Shown here one piece after another: positions 51,351-64,000 of a stretch of 64,000 nucleotides of DNA (positions are counted from its first letter, which is position 1; every line of letters begins with the position of its first letter). The stretch comes from Dasyornis broadbenti. Lineage: Eukaryota > Chordata > Aves > Passeriformes > Dasyornithidae. The translations under genes were made by a program, and so were the position numbers. The notes beneath the pieces were generated by a model. It was not told the DNA's origin, searched no databases, and saw nothing but the letters and a program-made list of their open reading frames with translations. The stretch covers positions 415,768-479,767 of the forward strand of contig VZRN01001772.1 in assembly GCA_013397935.1 (NCBI GenBank), given 5' to 3'.

Positions 51351-54300
51351 ATTCCACAACACAACATTTCTTTTTTCTTTTTTTTCCCTGGTAAAACTAC
51401 TATAAAGGCTCACCTGAACTCCCTAAGCTTAGCCATTAATTCAAAAACACAGCAGATTATTTCCTCTGAATAGTACATAGCCTACACTACACTTCAGGGA
51501 TGAGCAAGGAAGAACACAAGTTCTCCGGGAAAGAGTACTTCTAAACAAATAATCACATTTTGCATGTTTAGTTCCCCCCCTCCACACCCCACATATTTAA
51601 AAGAGAACTTTTAAGCAGAGGGCATATACAATTCATTAAATCTATGTTTTGGATACTTGCAATTAAACTGTGAGCATATATTTTTTCATCAGAGCAAAAT
51701 TATTTTAATAGCCATAATCAACACAATCAAATATAATTAGTCTGACAAGATAATAACATTTTAGAATCATTGACAATAATTTTCTACCTTGCCAGCTCAC
51801 ATCTATATGAAGATGATTACCCCCGGAAAAGATGTGCAACTTCAAAGGTTTCTACCTCTGTTTCAATACAGTGTTATGTATTTTCATTTTTATTCTTCTG
51901 TATCCTTACCTCCCCTCTCTCTCATTTTTTAACTTTTTGAGAGAGGTAGTCTTGGTCTTTTCCTTCACGCTCTATGTTCTCCTCCTCTTTATGCACATCT
52001 ATACCTTTATGCAAGTGATCAGGATAATACATGAACATTTTCCAACAATCTTAAGTGTCATAAGCCTCATGAAAAGTGAGGGAAACAAGTTTGCTTCCTA
52101 ATACATTAATTTGGATTTTCCCCCCAAATCTGTGTACCAGCATTCCTCGTTTATCTTCAACCATGCCCAAGACACCTGTGTTGGCCACCTTTTCTGTTTC
52201 CATTTTATTCCAAACACCCCTCCAGTGCCATTACTTGGAATCTGTCACAACGTGTATATGATCTCCTATCTCCTGCCCTTCACCTCCTCGATCTCCCACT
52301 GAATTCTGGTCCTGTGTCTTGCTGTCATTTTCACTGCGCACTTCCACTCTTATTTTCTCACCAAGTCTTATTCTACTGCTTCAGTCCCCTTACTCCTAAC
52401 CCTGCACTTTAAGTTGCCCTTGTTTTCCACTGGGAAGTAGCAACACTGAATTCAAGCTTACTTTTCTTCTCAAGTCTCTAATTTGGAGCCTGCCTATACT
52501 CTGCAGCGCCTTCCCTGCCTGGTGCTCAGACCTTTGCCTGTCCTCAGTTTCTCCAAAGCTCCTTCCTTGTCTTTGCTCCTGACATCCCATAAGTCTGTTC
52601 TTCTACCTCTGCATTCTTCCTCTCTTTTTAAACTAAAACTGCTTGTCTTTCCTTGGTCAAGAAGCACTAGCCTTTTTCTTCTTCAATTCTTTAAAATCCT
52701 CTCAAGAATCCTTCCGTAGCTTTTCAACATAAAGCCAGATTTTCTTGAATTTATCAATGCCATAATCTCTTTGGAAGGAGCTACTTCTCAATGAAATCCA
52801 AGCCCAGACATCTCCAAGAGATGCTTCACACTCCAGCAGGGAGAATCTTCTGCATCTAAATACTGGACAGACCTTAAGTTCATCTCCAATAGGGTCATTT
52901 TAACATAAGATGCAAAATATATTATTACTATTGTAACAAAACATTAACACTACAATTGCAGCTTTCAGGTTAAATACTTTTAGAGTAAAAGAGGCAATAT
53001 ATTCCAAGAAGACACAATTTCTTACTGCCTCCCATTTACAGGGCATTTCTCAGACTGAGATGAGTTTTCACAAACAGACAGTTTTTCTAAGCAAAAAAAC
53101 TGAACTCCAAACTTTGTTTAGCACTGTGCTGGGATACTTCTACATCAGGACAGACTTCAGGTTCGTATTGTTCCCAAAAATCTGTGTTTACATTCTTTCT
53201 TTAATAAAATTGACAATTTATGATGTCAGCAGTTTCCTAGAATAGGAATGTATCTATAAATCTTATAAAATCTTGATTTAATTAGGAGCAAAAATTGTCT
53301 TTTTGCAGTCATGGTTGAAAAAAGGAAGACCAAGACATTACAATATACAAGATACTCTCCTGTACTGAAGACTAAGCTCTATATTTGGTTCTTGAAGTAA
53401 ATCTAATGGTTCCAAGGAGGGGGAAATATATCTGGGTACTCAGTAGCCTTTATAACAGAAAGTTAAGGAGGAAAAGCCACTTGCCCTTGTTTAAAGAATC
53501 ATGATTGCTAAAGGAAGTGGAACCAGGTTGGTTTGCAACCTGCAGGAAGCTGGTCTGTCTTTCCTGCAGTCTACAGATATTCAACAAAACATGTAGCTGT
53601 TTGCCTCACCTTTTGAAGAAAACAATTCTGTTCAAAACCATAGGATATAGAGCCATGGCAGGGCATGGTTTCATACCGAGACCACAAGTACTGTAGAAAA
53701 GGGAAAAGACAGGAAGGAAGCAGGAGTATTCAAAGCCTATGCTGAAGGCCAGAGTGGTTGTTCTTCAAGGGAACACCACCATGATTGTGTTTTCTCTGTT
53801 GGATCTATTTCTAATGGACATATAATTTCATTAAACTGTTAAACTTATGGGAAAGTCACAGGTCACTGTCAGACCCATATTGTGCTATCTTTTTGTTTGT
53901 TTGTTTTGAAACACAGAGCTACTAGAAGCAGTTCAAGAAACATGGGCAGTTTTATAGGGTTGTTTGTTTAATAATAGCCTTTTTTCTAGTAATTCAATAT
54001 GCAAAAAAAAAGAAAAAAAAAAAACAAACCTCAACAAAAAACTCCATAAATTGCTTGCAAACACTAGCATATATTGATTCTCCCCTATGGTGAATGGGAA
54101 TAAGGAGTGTGATAGAAACTGTCTGGATATAAAAACTGATGACAGCAGTTAGAATTCTTGGCTATAGTTCCCTTTTTGCTAGAAAGAGTGTTTTTTATGA
54201 AATCTTGTTGCCAAGAAGAGACCTAAGCTTTCCCTTCAACTGGTTTTAATTTGCAAGAGCATCTGTACTAAAATTTCAAAGCACTACAAGCTAGAAAGGT

Positions 54301-57205
54301 CTGGACTGTGATTTTGAGGGCTGTTTAAAATGCATCATGGAAGTGTAATAAAAAGCTTCAGATGCAAAACTTCTCAGCGTGTAAATCACTTCCATCTACA
54401 GGTAGCAGATCCTTTCCTGAGCTCCTTACCTGCTTCTTCCTCCTTTGCCATCAGCTCTGCTTATGACATGAACCTTTGCCTCTGCCAGCATGAATGAAAA
54501 CATTTTATTGCAATTAGCTGCTGCCTTTATAACTGACAATGTCTTCTCCAGACAGATGATCAATGCAGTTATAAGCATAGCAAGACATAGTGAGATATGA
54601 ACTATATCTAAAGTCTGCATAGGCCTGTCAAAAGGTAAGAAAAACAGAAGTAGTATGAATCACATTTTACCAGTAAGTACCGAAAATAAACCAAGGCACT
54701 GCCAGAAGGAAGTTTGTTGCAGAGCTATGAAAAAGCCTTTCCATCATCTGAGACTTGGCCCAGCACTTCGAGTGACTGTGTACTTACTTCATTAGAGGCT
54801 TTTGTGGGTAGGAGGAACTTGAAGTGAGGAGGAGGGTAGCATGGAAGAGGACATAATGCATTGCTTCTTGGGCCCTGAGCTAAGGTAATTTATAACAGCA
54901 TTACCTAATCAGAGTTTTTTGGGATTTCTTTTTTTTTTTTTTTAATTTGTTTGGGGTTTATTTTAAGCGACATGAAAAGTAGCAAGAAGATATCACAGTA
55001 CTCAAGGAAACTCTAAGATACATAGCAGGCAGTCACAGCCCTAAGAGATCCTTTGAACAGGGCACCACAGTAACAGACTGGGTTGTATTCTTTGTAAAAT
55101 ACATATTTCATGTATAGGAAAGGATGGAGATATAGATTTTTTTTAAAAGCCACAGAGATCTGTATCTGTCAGACATTTTACAGACTCAGGCCAATGTCAA
55201 TGGAGTAGCACAGACTCACATTCTAGATGTGGTTGCATTTGGAAGCTATCTTTCTTTCCAAGGTATATAGAAGCAAAAGTCCAGACCCTTATAAAAATAC
55301 ATCTCTACCTCCTTTAAGGAAGTAAGATTTTGTCATTAAATTAGAAAGCCAAGAATCAAAAAACCTGTCTTTAGTTCCACTTAATTCATTTCAGTTTATT
55401 TACCTTCAGCTGTCTTCAGACAGCTTCTGGAAATGGTACTTTTCTCGTGCCTCAGTTTCTTCCTTGAGCCAAGTAATTCATGGGAAGAAGGCAAGGCATG
55501 ACTTTAAGTTTGTTTCCTTAAGAACTCATTTCCATCATTCTAGGAAGGTTCATGACCAAGGTCATTGCAGTCATGCTGGAGACAAAACAAGTAATTAACT
55601 TTATGTCCTCAGCCTGGCCAAATGGCTTGACATAAATAACTTGTTAAAACACAGTGTACCTGCAAGTATATTAGCAGTGACATCCATGCAAGGACTTAAA
55701 GATACATTCTGAACCATAAGAATTAAACCTGTCAGCCAAGATGAGAGTTACCAATTCTAGCTTGAAGTCTTAATATTCCTCTAGAACACAAGACATCATC
55801 TAAAATTTGAAAGGTACATATTTACATTCAAACTCATTCTCTGTTGTCACCTCAGCTGCCTGATGTGGCACCTGGCTCCTAATTAGAAAGGCATTTCAGC
55901 ATGGCCAGCACCAGTCCTTGCATTACATCTTTCACAAACGTTTAGCAGAGTGTTAACTAGGTGTTGAAAGCCAGGTGAATTCACAGCACTACGGAAGCTC
56001 TTATTAAGCAGCAGCACTTTCTCAAAGCAGGTGCCAGGCAGGCAAGTCTGACTGGGAGCAGAGAGGGAAGGCAACGCTATGATTAGCGAACCCAGGGGAC
56101 TGGCACAAAGCACCAGAACGAAACCAAGGAGGTGTAGGGAAGGAAAGAGGATAACAAATAGAAGGCAAGATATGCTGACCACTGTATCTTTATCAAAAGC
56201 CCAAAATTCTAGAATAAAAAGAGGCAGAAGTGGGGTACAATCATTTCTTCCCTACTCACTTGAGACTGCAAAAATTGGAGAGCTCAACCGAGGATGAGAT
56301 TTCACCAGAAGTTTTCATTGTACTGAGTCAGATTGTCAGCCAATACAAGCCAACACAGTGGAGCTTCACTCACACGCACAAAACCCCTAAACCACCACTG
56401 ATAATTCACTCCCTTCACACCTTGCTCCCAGCTCAGATTATGAACACCTCAAATCCATTCCAAAGTCTTTGCAAGCAATTTCATTATGAAGGTGCACTGG
56501 TGTCATTCAAAGATGCCCCATGCACTCTGTCAACATTAAAATTGCTGTTCAATACAGCTTAAAAATTAGGAAGCTATAGTAAGAAGAACGGTTTTAGTCA
56601 GAAAAAGAAAACCTACATGAGTAAACTCTGACTTTCATGTATTTGGTTTCATAACAAAAAAATTTCTAATTTTCTCTGTAATGTGTCTTTCAGTAAAGCC
56701 TTCAATATATGTTTCAATTTTTAAAAAGCTTAAAAAATACGTTTTCTGAAGTTAAAAAAGAGCTTTGATATTTCAAAATGGAACCTGCTTTTCTAAGAGA
56801 ACCAAACTATTCTTGATTTAATACTCTAGACTATATCTCTGCATTTATTAGTACCATGAAGGTAGACACCCCATTGCCAGGGAGGATAGCTTCATAATAT
56901 GAATCGTGAATTTAAACTGTCACTGTAATGTAATTATATCTAAAATTACTTGCACTGGTCTCTAATCTGCATACTGAAATGAAGTACAACGTTTCTGCTT
57001 TATTAACAGTAGAAATATTTTGGCTAAAAGTTGCAAAATTCCTTTTTAGTTGTGTATGCCCAGTGTGAAAACACAAAGCAAGGCGAACCTGAAATTTTTG
57101 CACATGCTGTACATATTCCTCCTGCCAGTTGGGTGCATCATCTTGCTGCATGTAAAATCCAGTCCACAGATCTTGGTCTTGTAACAGAGCAGTTTCTTAA
57201 ATGGG

Positions 57206-57221
57206 TGATCATTAATGATCA
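57206..57221. repeat. Perfect 16-nt palindrome with ATTAAT core
   Basis: TGATCATTAATGATCA is its own reverse complement, made of two TGATCA-type halves round ATTAAT, a homeodomain-type core. It sits within a block open in plus frame from 57031 to 57435. Confidence 0.8.
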
Positions 57222-59930
57222 TTTTGTTGAAAGTGGAAAGGGCTGTGTGCAACACCACTGTTCATTTTCCAATGAAACTTCTGTGGTTGACAACAATGTC
57301 TTTTATAGAGGAAAAATTAGGTTTGGGTCCTTAGCCTTAGTGTGTCTTTATTGTTTTAATACACCAGACTCATTTTTCCATGTAAAAATAGTATCTGTGC
57401 TTGCTTGGGAGCTGAGAATGAAAAAGGATAGCTGAACATTTAAGTCCTTGCACTGCCTGAGCAGACATCAGTTTTGTGAAAGCAACTGAATGTTCGTGTT
57501 ACCCTGCAAGAGTTTAAGGCAACCGAATATGAAAATGTGCTTCTAAAATGAAACAGATCTGCTAATTTTGTGAAAAGAGTTACTATAAATACCGGAAAGA
57601 AGAAGAGTGGAAGTCCAAAATGTGTTCAGTAGATAAGCAATTGCTCAGTTCTTCTGTCCTTTATCAATCTAAGCAAGCATTTAATACTGAGATGGAATAT
57701 CAGAGGAGATTAGGTTGAACAGAGATAAACTTGGAGCTAATTAGAAATCATGCTTCACATTATTCTTCTAGTAACAGCTGTTTTAAAATATTGTTACAGG
57801 GATGATCCCACTGCAATGCTGGCTTTTGAAAGCCTTCCAAATCCTGTAAAATGTATTAATCTGTGACATTCATATGAATAGCGCAGACAAACGAAAGCAA
57901 TTACTTTCTCCTCTTTGTTCTGATTTGTTATCTTGGTTTGATGTGGAGAGCCTATGCCAAATATCTATCCCTTCTATGATACTTCTATGATTTGATTTCA
58001 GACTTATTTCCCTTAAATAATGTGGTCTATTTTGGGGCTTCAGCTAATGGAATAACAAAGACAACTAAACAACTTCACTATGTAGGAAAAAATATAACTT
58101 TCTTCCTTCAATTATCCCTCAGGAACCCTAGGTTTGGAGGTCTTTGTTAAGCTAGTTGTTGGAATAAAAAAAAATGAGGATGGGAATGAAAGAAAAGGGA
58201 GGATGGATGCTTTTCTGAAGTACTGCAAAATCTGCTACCATAGGCAATGTGCACAAAAGTCAGAGGAGAAGGGGAAAATGCTGCATATCATAATTGAGAT
58301 AGATTTGTAGAAACAGGCAGGAGAACTGCAGTAGAGAGCATGGCTGCAGAATTTCTGAGCCAATCCAGCGGATCTTCTGCCTACTTTGGGTTTTTTTCAC
58401 ATTGATTAAATGTAATTAAGAAGGAGGCTCTTCTTTCCATCCTGAAGACGCAACACAAACAGTAGCAGGGCTTGGATGTGGGGGGATGAGGGGTAATGGC
58501 ACCAGAGACAGCTCCTGCTCCTTTACAAGCAGGAGAATGCTCTCAGAGACATTTTAAAACCACAGCCAACCTCAGGCTGCCCCACAGCATGCTGCTACAG
58601 CTCTGCCAAAGCATATTGGATATGCTTGAAATCCCCAGGAGCCTTGCTAATGTAACCCTATTGCCTGAAGATATCGGTGTACTCTGCCTGGCCATCCCAG
58701 CAGGGCTGGGGAGGAGAGAGAAATTAAGTGTGCCCAGTCCCACTTCATGATGACAAGGACAGGCTGCCCCGGGTGCTGCTAACCTGGGAACTGGGTTTGG
58801 CTTCCCGTACCGCAACAAGACCTCTCTTCTTTGGAAAGCACCTAGGAAAGCCTGCCAAAATTCACCAGCTGTATTTTGAAATAATAGAAGCAAGAACCAT
58901 TTCCTAATAAGTAAAAGTGTGAGGAGTTGAGAGGAGAGGACTGTGATAAGACAAGGAATGATCTAGGAGTAGTCATGAGAAAAGCAAATTAGGTCTCAAA
59001 TAGCTCAGAGCCCCAAGCTTCTCACTCTTCCTCCTTATTTTCTTCATCCCTTTAAAGCAGCCACATTGACCTGGCTCTAATTTGGGTGCTAAATTTTTTC
59101 TCTCAAGATAAAATTTGTTAAAAAAGAAGAAAAAAAGGGAGAAAAGATTTTGTTTAAAAAGCCTTCTGTCTGCACTCTCCTTGAGAAACAAGCCTGAGAG
59201 ATTAGTGCCATCACAGCTACATGGACTAGTACTTCATAAATACAATAAATCAGTGACCTGAAGCCACACTTGCTCAGCACAGTCCCAAGCCTTGCTGCCA
59301 GCTTTTAAAACAGAAAAAGATTTGATCCAAAAGGCCAAATGGCTTTGGATCATACCCTAAGCCTGCAGCATATCTTCTGTCCCTGGCACTTTGAAACAAC
59401 ATGTGAGGGGCAAGGCTTCCAACTGCCCTGGATCAAAATTCAAACAAATGGCAGAAAGGGAAGGGGCAGTCCAGGACAGGAGTATCTGACAGATGCAAGC
59501 CTGTTGGGAGTGCTGTTGTCCATGGACGCAGCCAAGAAGACAGGAAAGGAGGAGGCATGAGCAGGGAGGAAGAGGAGAGAGTACACTGTCATTAAAAATA
59601 AATAGTTGTGTCGCATATTGTGTATAAGGCTTAAAGATACGCATTTGCTGCTGACAGGGGTTTTAGGGAGGTTTTTTGTTGTGCCTGTTTCTCCCCCCTT
59701 TTAATGCATACATCACATTACCCCAAAGTGACAACTCCAGTCATCCGTACTGCCAGAGCAGCAACTCTGCAGATCCCCTTCTGTGTATTCTGCTTGCCTG
59801 GGCACCCTGACACTTCCATCATGACAGCTCTGGGGACCACAGGACATGATCTCTCCCTAATGCACGCACAAGCTCCCCGTAATGCTGATCATCAGCTACC
59901 CAGGCAAATCAAGCCTCCCCCACACCCTGC

Positions 59931-59945
59931 TTTTTTTTTTTTTTT
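59931..59945. repeat. Poly(T) run, T15
   Basis: Fifteen consecutive T residues after a C-rich stretch. Simple sequence. Confidence 0.9.
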
Positions 59946-62900
59946 CCTGAGTCCACAGCAGGTATCCTGGAATCCCATGTTGCTAAGTCACTCAGTCTTT
60001 CACTACGTGCTGGAGAGGATGTCTGATGTTTCTGTCTGCTGGTGCTATTCCTGGCCCAGTTTTCTCACAGAACCTCTAGAAAATGACATCCAAGTAGCTG
60101 TTCATAGTCTGCCACAGAAGGCAAGAGCAGATAGAGAGGAATAAAATTCATGACTGGATTCTCACATTAGATTCCTGTTTTCCATTATTTCACAACACCT
60201 GAATGCATCTATTTGCATTTTGCATAGTTAGGCAGAGTCAGATTTTGCAAGCAATCTTCAGAAATCACATGCCCCATCCCATTTACCTATGAAGACTGCT
60301 GGGTTCCTAATCCCCTTAAGTTCACTTACAAAAATCCCAGCTAACACCCTCAAATCTTTTAATCTATTTCTAGGGCTTGTCATCACCTGCAAATTTGGAC
60401 AAACCCAGAATTTTCTGAATGACTCATCTCTATAAACAGGGAACAGCAAAAACTCAGCTCCCATTGCAGGAGAAAAGCTAAGAGTACCCCCTAGTGTTCT
60501 GGGTGCAACCCGAAAGTCTGGCCAGAGTGAAACCTGAGACAAGCTCATCTTAGAACATGGCCTTTAGTCACTTGGCATCCATTGTTTCCCTCTGGAAAAG
60601 GACACCTGTTGCAGTGTGATTTTCTGAACATGCCCCCAAACTATCATGTTACCACAGCTTGGCGTGTCACCACTTGCAAGTACAGGAATTCATAGCCACC
60701 TTTATGATTAAGATATACTCATGTGGATGTAGACCAAAGAACCCTTCTTTGCATTTGCAATGGTCTAAGGGTGCTCCCAGTCACCTAGAGCTGCTCAGGT
60801 GACATGCAAATGTCATTAGGGTTTGAGTAACTCAACAGCTTTTGATGTCTTGTGGATCTCCTATGAGAGTCATGCGTCTTAATTAATCTGTCAAGTGCTT
60901 CAATATCCACAGAGAGAAGGTGCAGTATAACGCAAGACAAGGCTATTTATAACTCTACCTCCTTCCTGCGCATAAAACCACATTACCTCACATTAAATCC
61001 TTTTTCAATGACAGCAAAGTTGAAAAAGTAGTGCAACTTCTCTTAACTGAATCCATTCCAGACACCTGTTTCTTGCCTTGCCAGGTCAGGAGACCAGCAG
61101 GTTCTGCCATTAGCCTCCTGCTGGGAGAGTTCAGCAAATCATTTCATTTTTCTGGGCTTCTCTTCCAAGTTGTGTCTCTAGAGATGTTCTTCCTGTCAGG
61201 GTGTATTACCATGTGCATTTACTAAGTAGTAGTAATTATTTTGTCAATAACAAAGGAAATTTGCTGTTAATCATAACAGCAGTCTCAATATACTTTATCT
61301 TCCTGGCTTTTTCTGGAATAATAACAACTGGAAGGCAAGTTTAATTTAAATCCAGGGAGACACGTGTGGAGTACAGCACCCAGCAGTATGTATGAAGATG
61401 ATAATATGCTTGAGCAGCCTGGCCAATACAGTACTTGCAGTAGCCCATCCATCAAGGCTTAAGTTATAGCAGATGATGCAAATTTAATGATTAAATATAA
61501 AAGCTTAAAATTCCAGCTACTAGCAGCAGCTTATGAGGGGGTAGGGGAGGGCAGTCATGAAAGCCTGTCACCTAAACTTCATCTTACACTGGAGAAGTAT
61601 CTTTCTGGAGCAAGGCAAGCATATTAATAATGCAGCAGTGCCAGCTGAGGGAAATGGCTGGTTTGTAAAAGCAATTCTGACTGTATGGATCCAGGAAATG
61701 GAATCTCAACAGGACAAGCCACATTTACAAGCTCCTGCTAAGATGGCTTCTTTAGTAAGCCAGAAAATAACGTACAAACAGATCACAGTTTGCACTTTGG
61801 CAGCACACTTAATACATGGTCAAAGTGCCCTGTCTGGAGGGAAATACACTGTAATCATAGAGACAGTACAACTTGTGCAGGCCAGGCCACCAAATGCCCC
61901 TTGTGGGTCCTTCAGAGCTTCTACTTCTGCAGGGCATGACTTTAACACAAAGCTCGGAGTGGCTTTTATTGCAGACCCTGTATGATGCAAATTCAGCACT
62001 TCCTGCAATTTTTTCTGATTACTGATTTCTGGGATGTTTACTTCTTCCGAGATTGTTTTGTAATTTTTTTGTGATCTCAGTTGGTCCAAATAGCTTTGCT
62101 ATTAAGTAATCTCATTACCTGTACTTAGACTCTAAGTGCAGCTCTGTGGTGTTTAAAACCAGGAACTGAAATGAAACACAAGGCTGTCAGAAGCAACAGA
62201 AGATGAGCTGGAATCTTCTGGTTTTCTCTTAATCCAGGGTTCAGTGTTGCCCCTCATCTGTTTCCTTTAGCTGGTCTGTCACATGAGGTTACAGCTGTCA
62301 TCCAGCAATCTCAGAAGTAAATTGTAAGAATCAGTTTGTCAACACTTATTTAAATCCAGGTAAATTTCTTTGAGCATAGGAACCAATAAAATACTGAACA
62401 GCTTCACTGCTGTAGTACCCAACTGGACCCTTATAATATCTTGCCAATCTATAAAGATCCAGACAAGATGAAAGCCCTGTTGTTTTGTTTGGGTTTTTTA
62501 ACGGACTGCGTAAGGATTCTTCTCACCTAACATAACACATGAAATCTCTTGGAAAAATAAAGTCACTATCCCTAAACATCTTGAAATATAACTAACCACT
62601 CCACAGTGCATAAATGGTCTGCTGCAGGTGCTCCCCATTATGATCAAACACAGGAAAGCGAGAAGGAAGGGAAAATCAGTATATACAGAGAAGTCCTCTC
62701 TCCAGAGTTACCAGGTGGCAATATCCCAACCATCAATTTCTCTGGAAAGCTGGATTACCTTTTGTTAGTTCACTATTTGGTGAGCTTACTTCCCTTTTTA
62801 ATTGGCCTGTTCCCTGCTTTACTACATGTAGAGAGGATTGGTGGTTTTGTATTGCTGCACACGCTTGAGCTTAGCAGCAGCAAGCAGCTTTCCAAGGATT

Positions 62901-63901
62901 AATAGGAGTGTGCTCCATGGGCTGCCAGGTGTATGTACCACAGTGCCTGAATTTGTGTGTTATCATTCAGCATTACACAGCCCCGGGCAAAACACAGCCC
63001 AGCCACGGTTTGTTTTCCTGTCAGGAAGCTGAACCAAGAACGAACATGAGACTTGCATAAAAAGATAATGCACCTTTTCTAGCCGTGCTAAAAACAAACA
63101 AGCAAATGGAATGTGTCCCACCACTTACTTACACTCCAATTCCCTTGTGTGTGCCCACTGCTCCAGAGTACATTCACAGATAGCCCACCCTTCTCTGCTG
63201 CTCCCCCACCACACAATACACAGAAATCACCACTTCAATTCCACACAGAGCCCCTCTGGCTCTTTGTGACCCTCATGCCAAACTCCTCACTGCTGGAAGT
63301 TCTGCAGTGACTTCTAGGAACATTAAGGAAAGAAGATTTTTGTTAAATGGAGTCACACAACAATTTATCGAATGCAGAATCTCTCTTGTCATTGTGCGAC
63401 ATCAATTTGCTATGAAAATATCTGCAAATATGCAGGATGCTGGGAAGTGGTGGATGGTGTCAGGCAGATGGTATTTGAAATGAGGACTTGTGGATCAGGG
63501 ATGGCTGGCTGAATCTCTGTGTTGAGCGTTCAGGAAGTCTGAGGATTTCTGAGGAGTTGCTGCATCCACTGTCAAATAACTTTTGTGCATACAATTTCAG
63601 CAGTTTTGGCCCTGCTTCAATGACCCCTCCTCTTCTCCACACCATCACCAGTTCCAATTTAATGGGGATTACCAAGTGTACAGCATGCTGGGAAAACACA
63701 GGACTTCTCCATGTAACAGCTAGGAGGGATGCCTCACCTTAGACTCAGTGCAGATGGTTCTGGTGCTTCATTAAAGAAAAGGGATACGTGAGATCATGGA
63801 GAGCTATTAAGCTTACATATTTCTCCTAGTTTATCAAGATGATCAGTACACAGGCTGAGCATTAGCTGTGAGGTTTCTGCCTTCTGGTACCTGCTGTCAA
63901 A

Positions 63902-64000
63902 TGTCCTAGTTTGGCTAGTGTAAAACTAATGCCAGCTGTACCCTAATAAAGAAAAAGGCCTTGGACTTTACATGCATGACACTATAAACCTGCCGTTGTG
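63902..64000 (+). mobile_element. Possible start of an LTR cut by the window edge
   Basis: TGTCCTAGTTTGGCTAG at 63902 resembles, loosely and from memory, the TGTCCTGGTTT...GGCTGGG openings of some bird ERV LTRs. An AATAAA follows at 63945-63950, too close to the start for a normal LTR poly(A) signal. Only 99 bases are visible, so this is a weak call. Confidence 0.2.

Larger units (their letters stand above)
51351..63901. other. Intron stretch: unique sequence to near the right edge, no gene seen
   Basis: It contains a (TTTG)n patch at about 53891-53906, A-runs at 54003-54024, T15 at 54929-54943, T15 at 59931-59945 and a 16-nt palindrome at 57206-57221. A pyrimidine-rich region runs from about 51880 to 52720. 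Open frames reach 146 codons (59704-60144, plus) but have no recognisable domain and are partly repeat-like or open on both strands. Confidence 0.5.
741..64000 (+). other. KCNC1: KCNC1 intron 1 (left part; acceptor outside the window)
   Basis: From the donor to the right edge there is no open frame carrying Kv3 S1-S6 features: no arginine/hydrophobic S4 array, no TMTTLGYGD pore signature, no LETHERF stretch after S1. In Kv3 genes the second coding exon is large, close to 1 kb, and would be obvious. The remaining 63 kb is therefore read as intron 1, assuming the assembly is continuous. If the frame were read through the donor, 38 further codons follow before TGA at 855-857. Confidence 0.88.

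Noticed and set aside
50901..51394. Overlapping open frames of 60-93 codons
   Set aside because: They fall in the non-coding 3' region of the CR1 fragment and are by-products of the repeat.
59704..60144. A 146-codon plus-strand open frame
   Set aside because: It runs across a poly(T) tract encoding consecutive phenylalanines, has no recognised domain and lacks any sign of exon structure.
741..64000. A second KCNC1 exon within the window
   Set aside because: No open frame shows S1-S6 segments, an S4 arginine array or the potassium-selectivity signature, and the expected exon of about 1 kb would be conspicuous.

Overview
The window is vertebrate nuclear DNA, most likely avian. It contains one recognisable protein-coding exon, at the extreme left, followed by about 63 kb of AT-rich, CpG-poor, non-coding sequence. 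The exon is the first coding exon of KCNC1 (Kv3.1, a Shaw-type voltage-gated potassium channel). It starts at the ATG at 171 and ends at a splice donor at 741, giving residues 1-190: the complete T1 tetramerisation domain and the pre-S1 linker. The bird assignment rests on a typical CR1 LINE 3' fragment at about 50955-51350, a probable solo LTR at about 31225-31547 of a style common in bird genomes, and the low density of other interspersed repeats. A turtle or crocodilian cannot be excluded from sequence alone.

Layout: 1-170 is a GC- and CpG-rich leader with two short upstream ORFs. 171-740 is KCNC1 coding exon 1, lying inside the same CpG island. 741-64000 reads as KCNC1 intron 1. No exon encoding S1-S6, the S4 arginine array or the pore signature occurs anywhere in the window, so exon 2 lies beyond the right edge and the intron is longer than 63 kb. 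No second gene, tRNA, rRNA, CRISPR array or prokaryote-type system was recognised.

Within the intron I can support the CR1 fragment, the probable solo LTR, a 24-bp-arm inverted repeat at 1600-1659 that resembles an old palindromic amniote repeat, a perfect 12-bp-stem hairpin at 28310-28338, short tandem duplications, several A/T homopolymer tracts, and an isolated CpG cluster at 5231-5413. A few AG|GT junctions behind pyrimidine tracts are candidate recursive-splice points. The remaining open reading frames are short, unrecognised and usually open on both strands. I treat them as chance or as non-coding conserved sequence.

I did not find an undescribed multi-gene system here. The points most worth a second look are the leader, where an ATG is available in all three reading frames around the KCNC1 start, the hairpin at 28310-28338, the CpG cluster at 5231-5413, the probable LTR, and the unusually long minus-strand open frame at 24763-25374.
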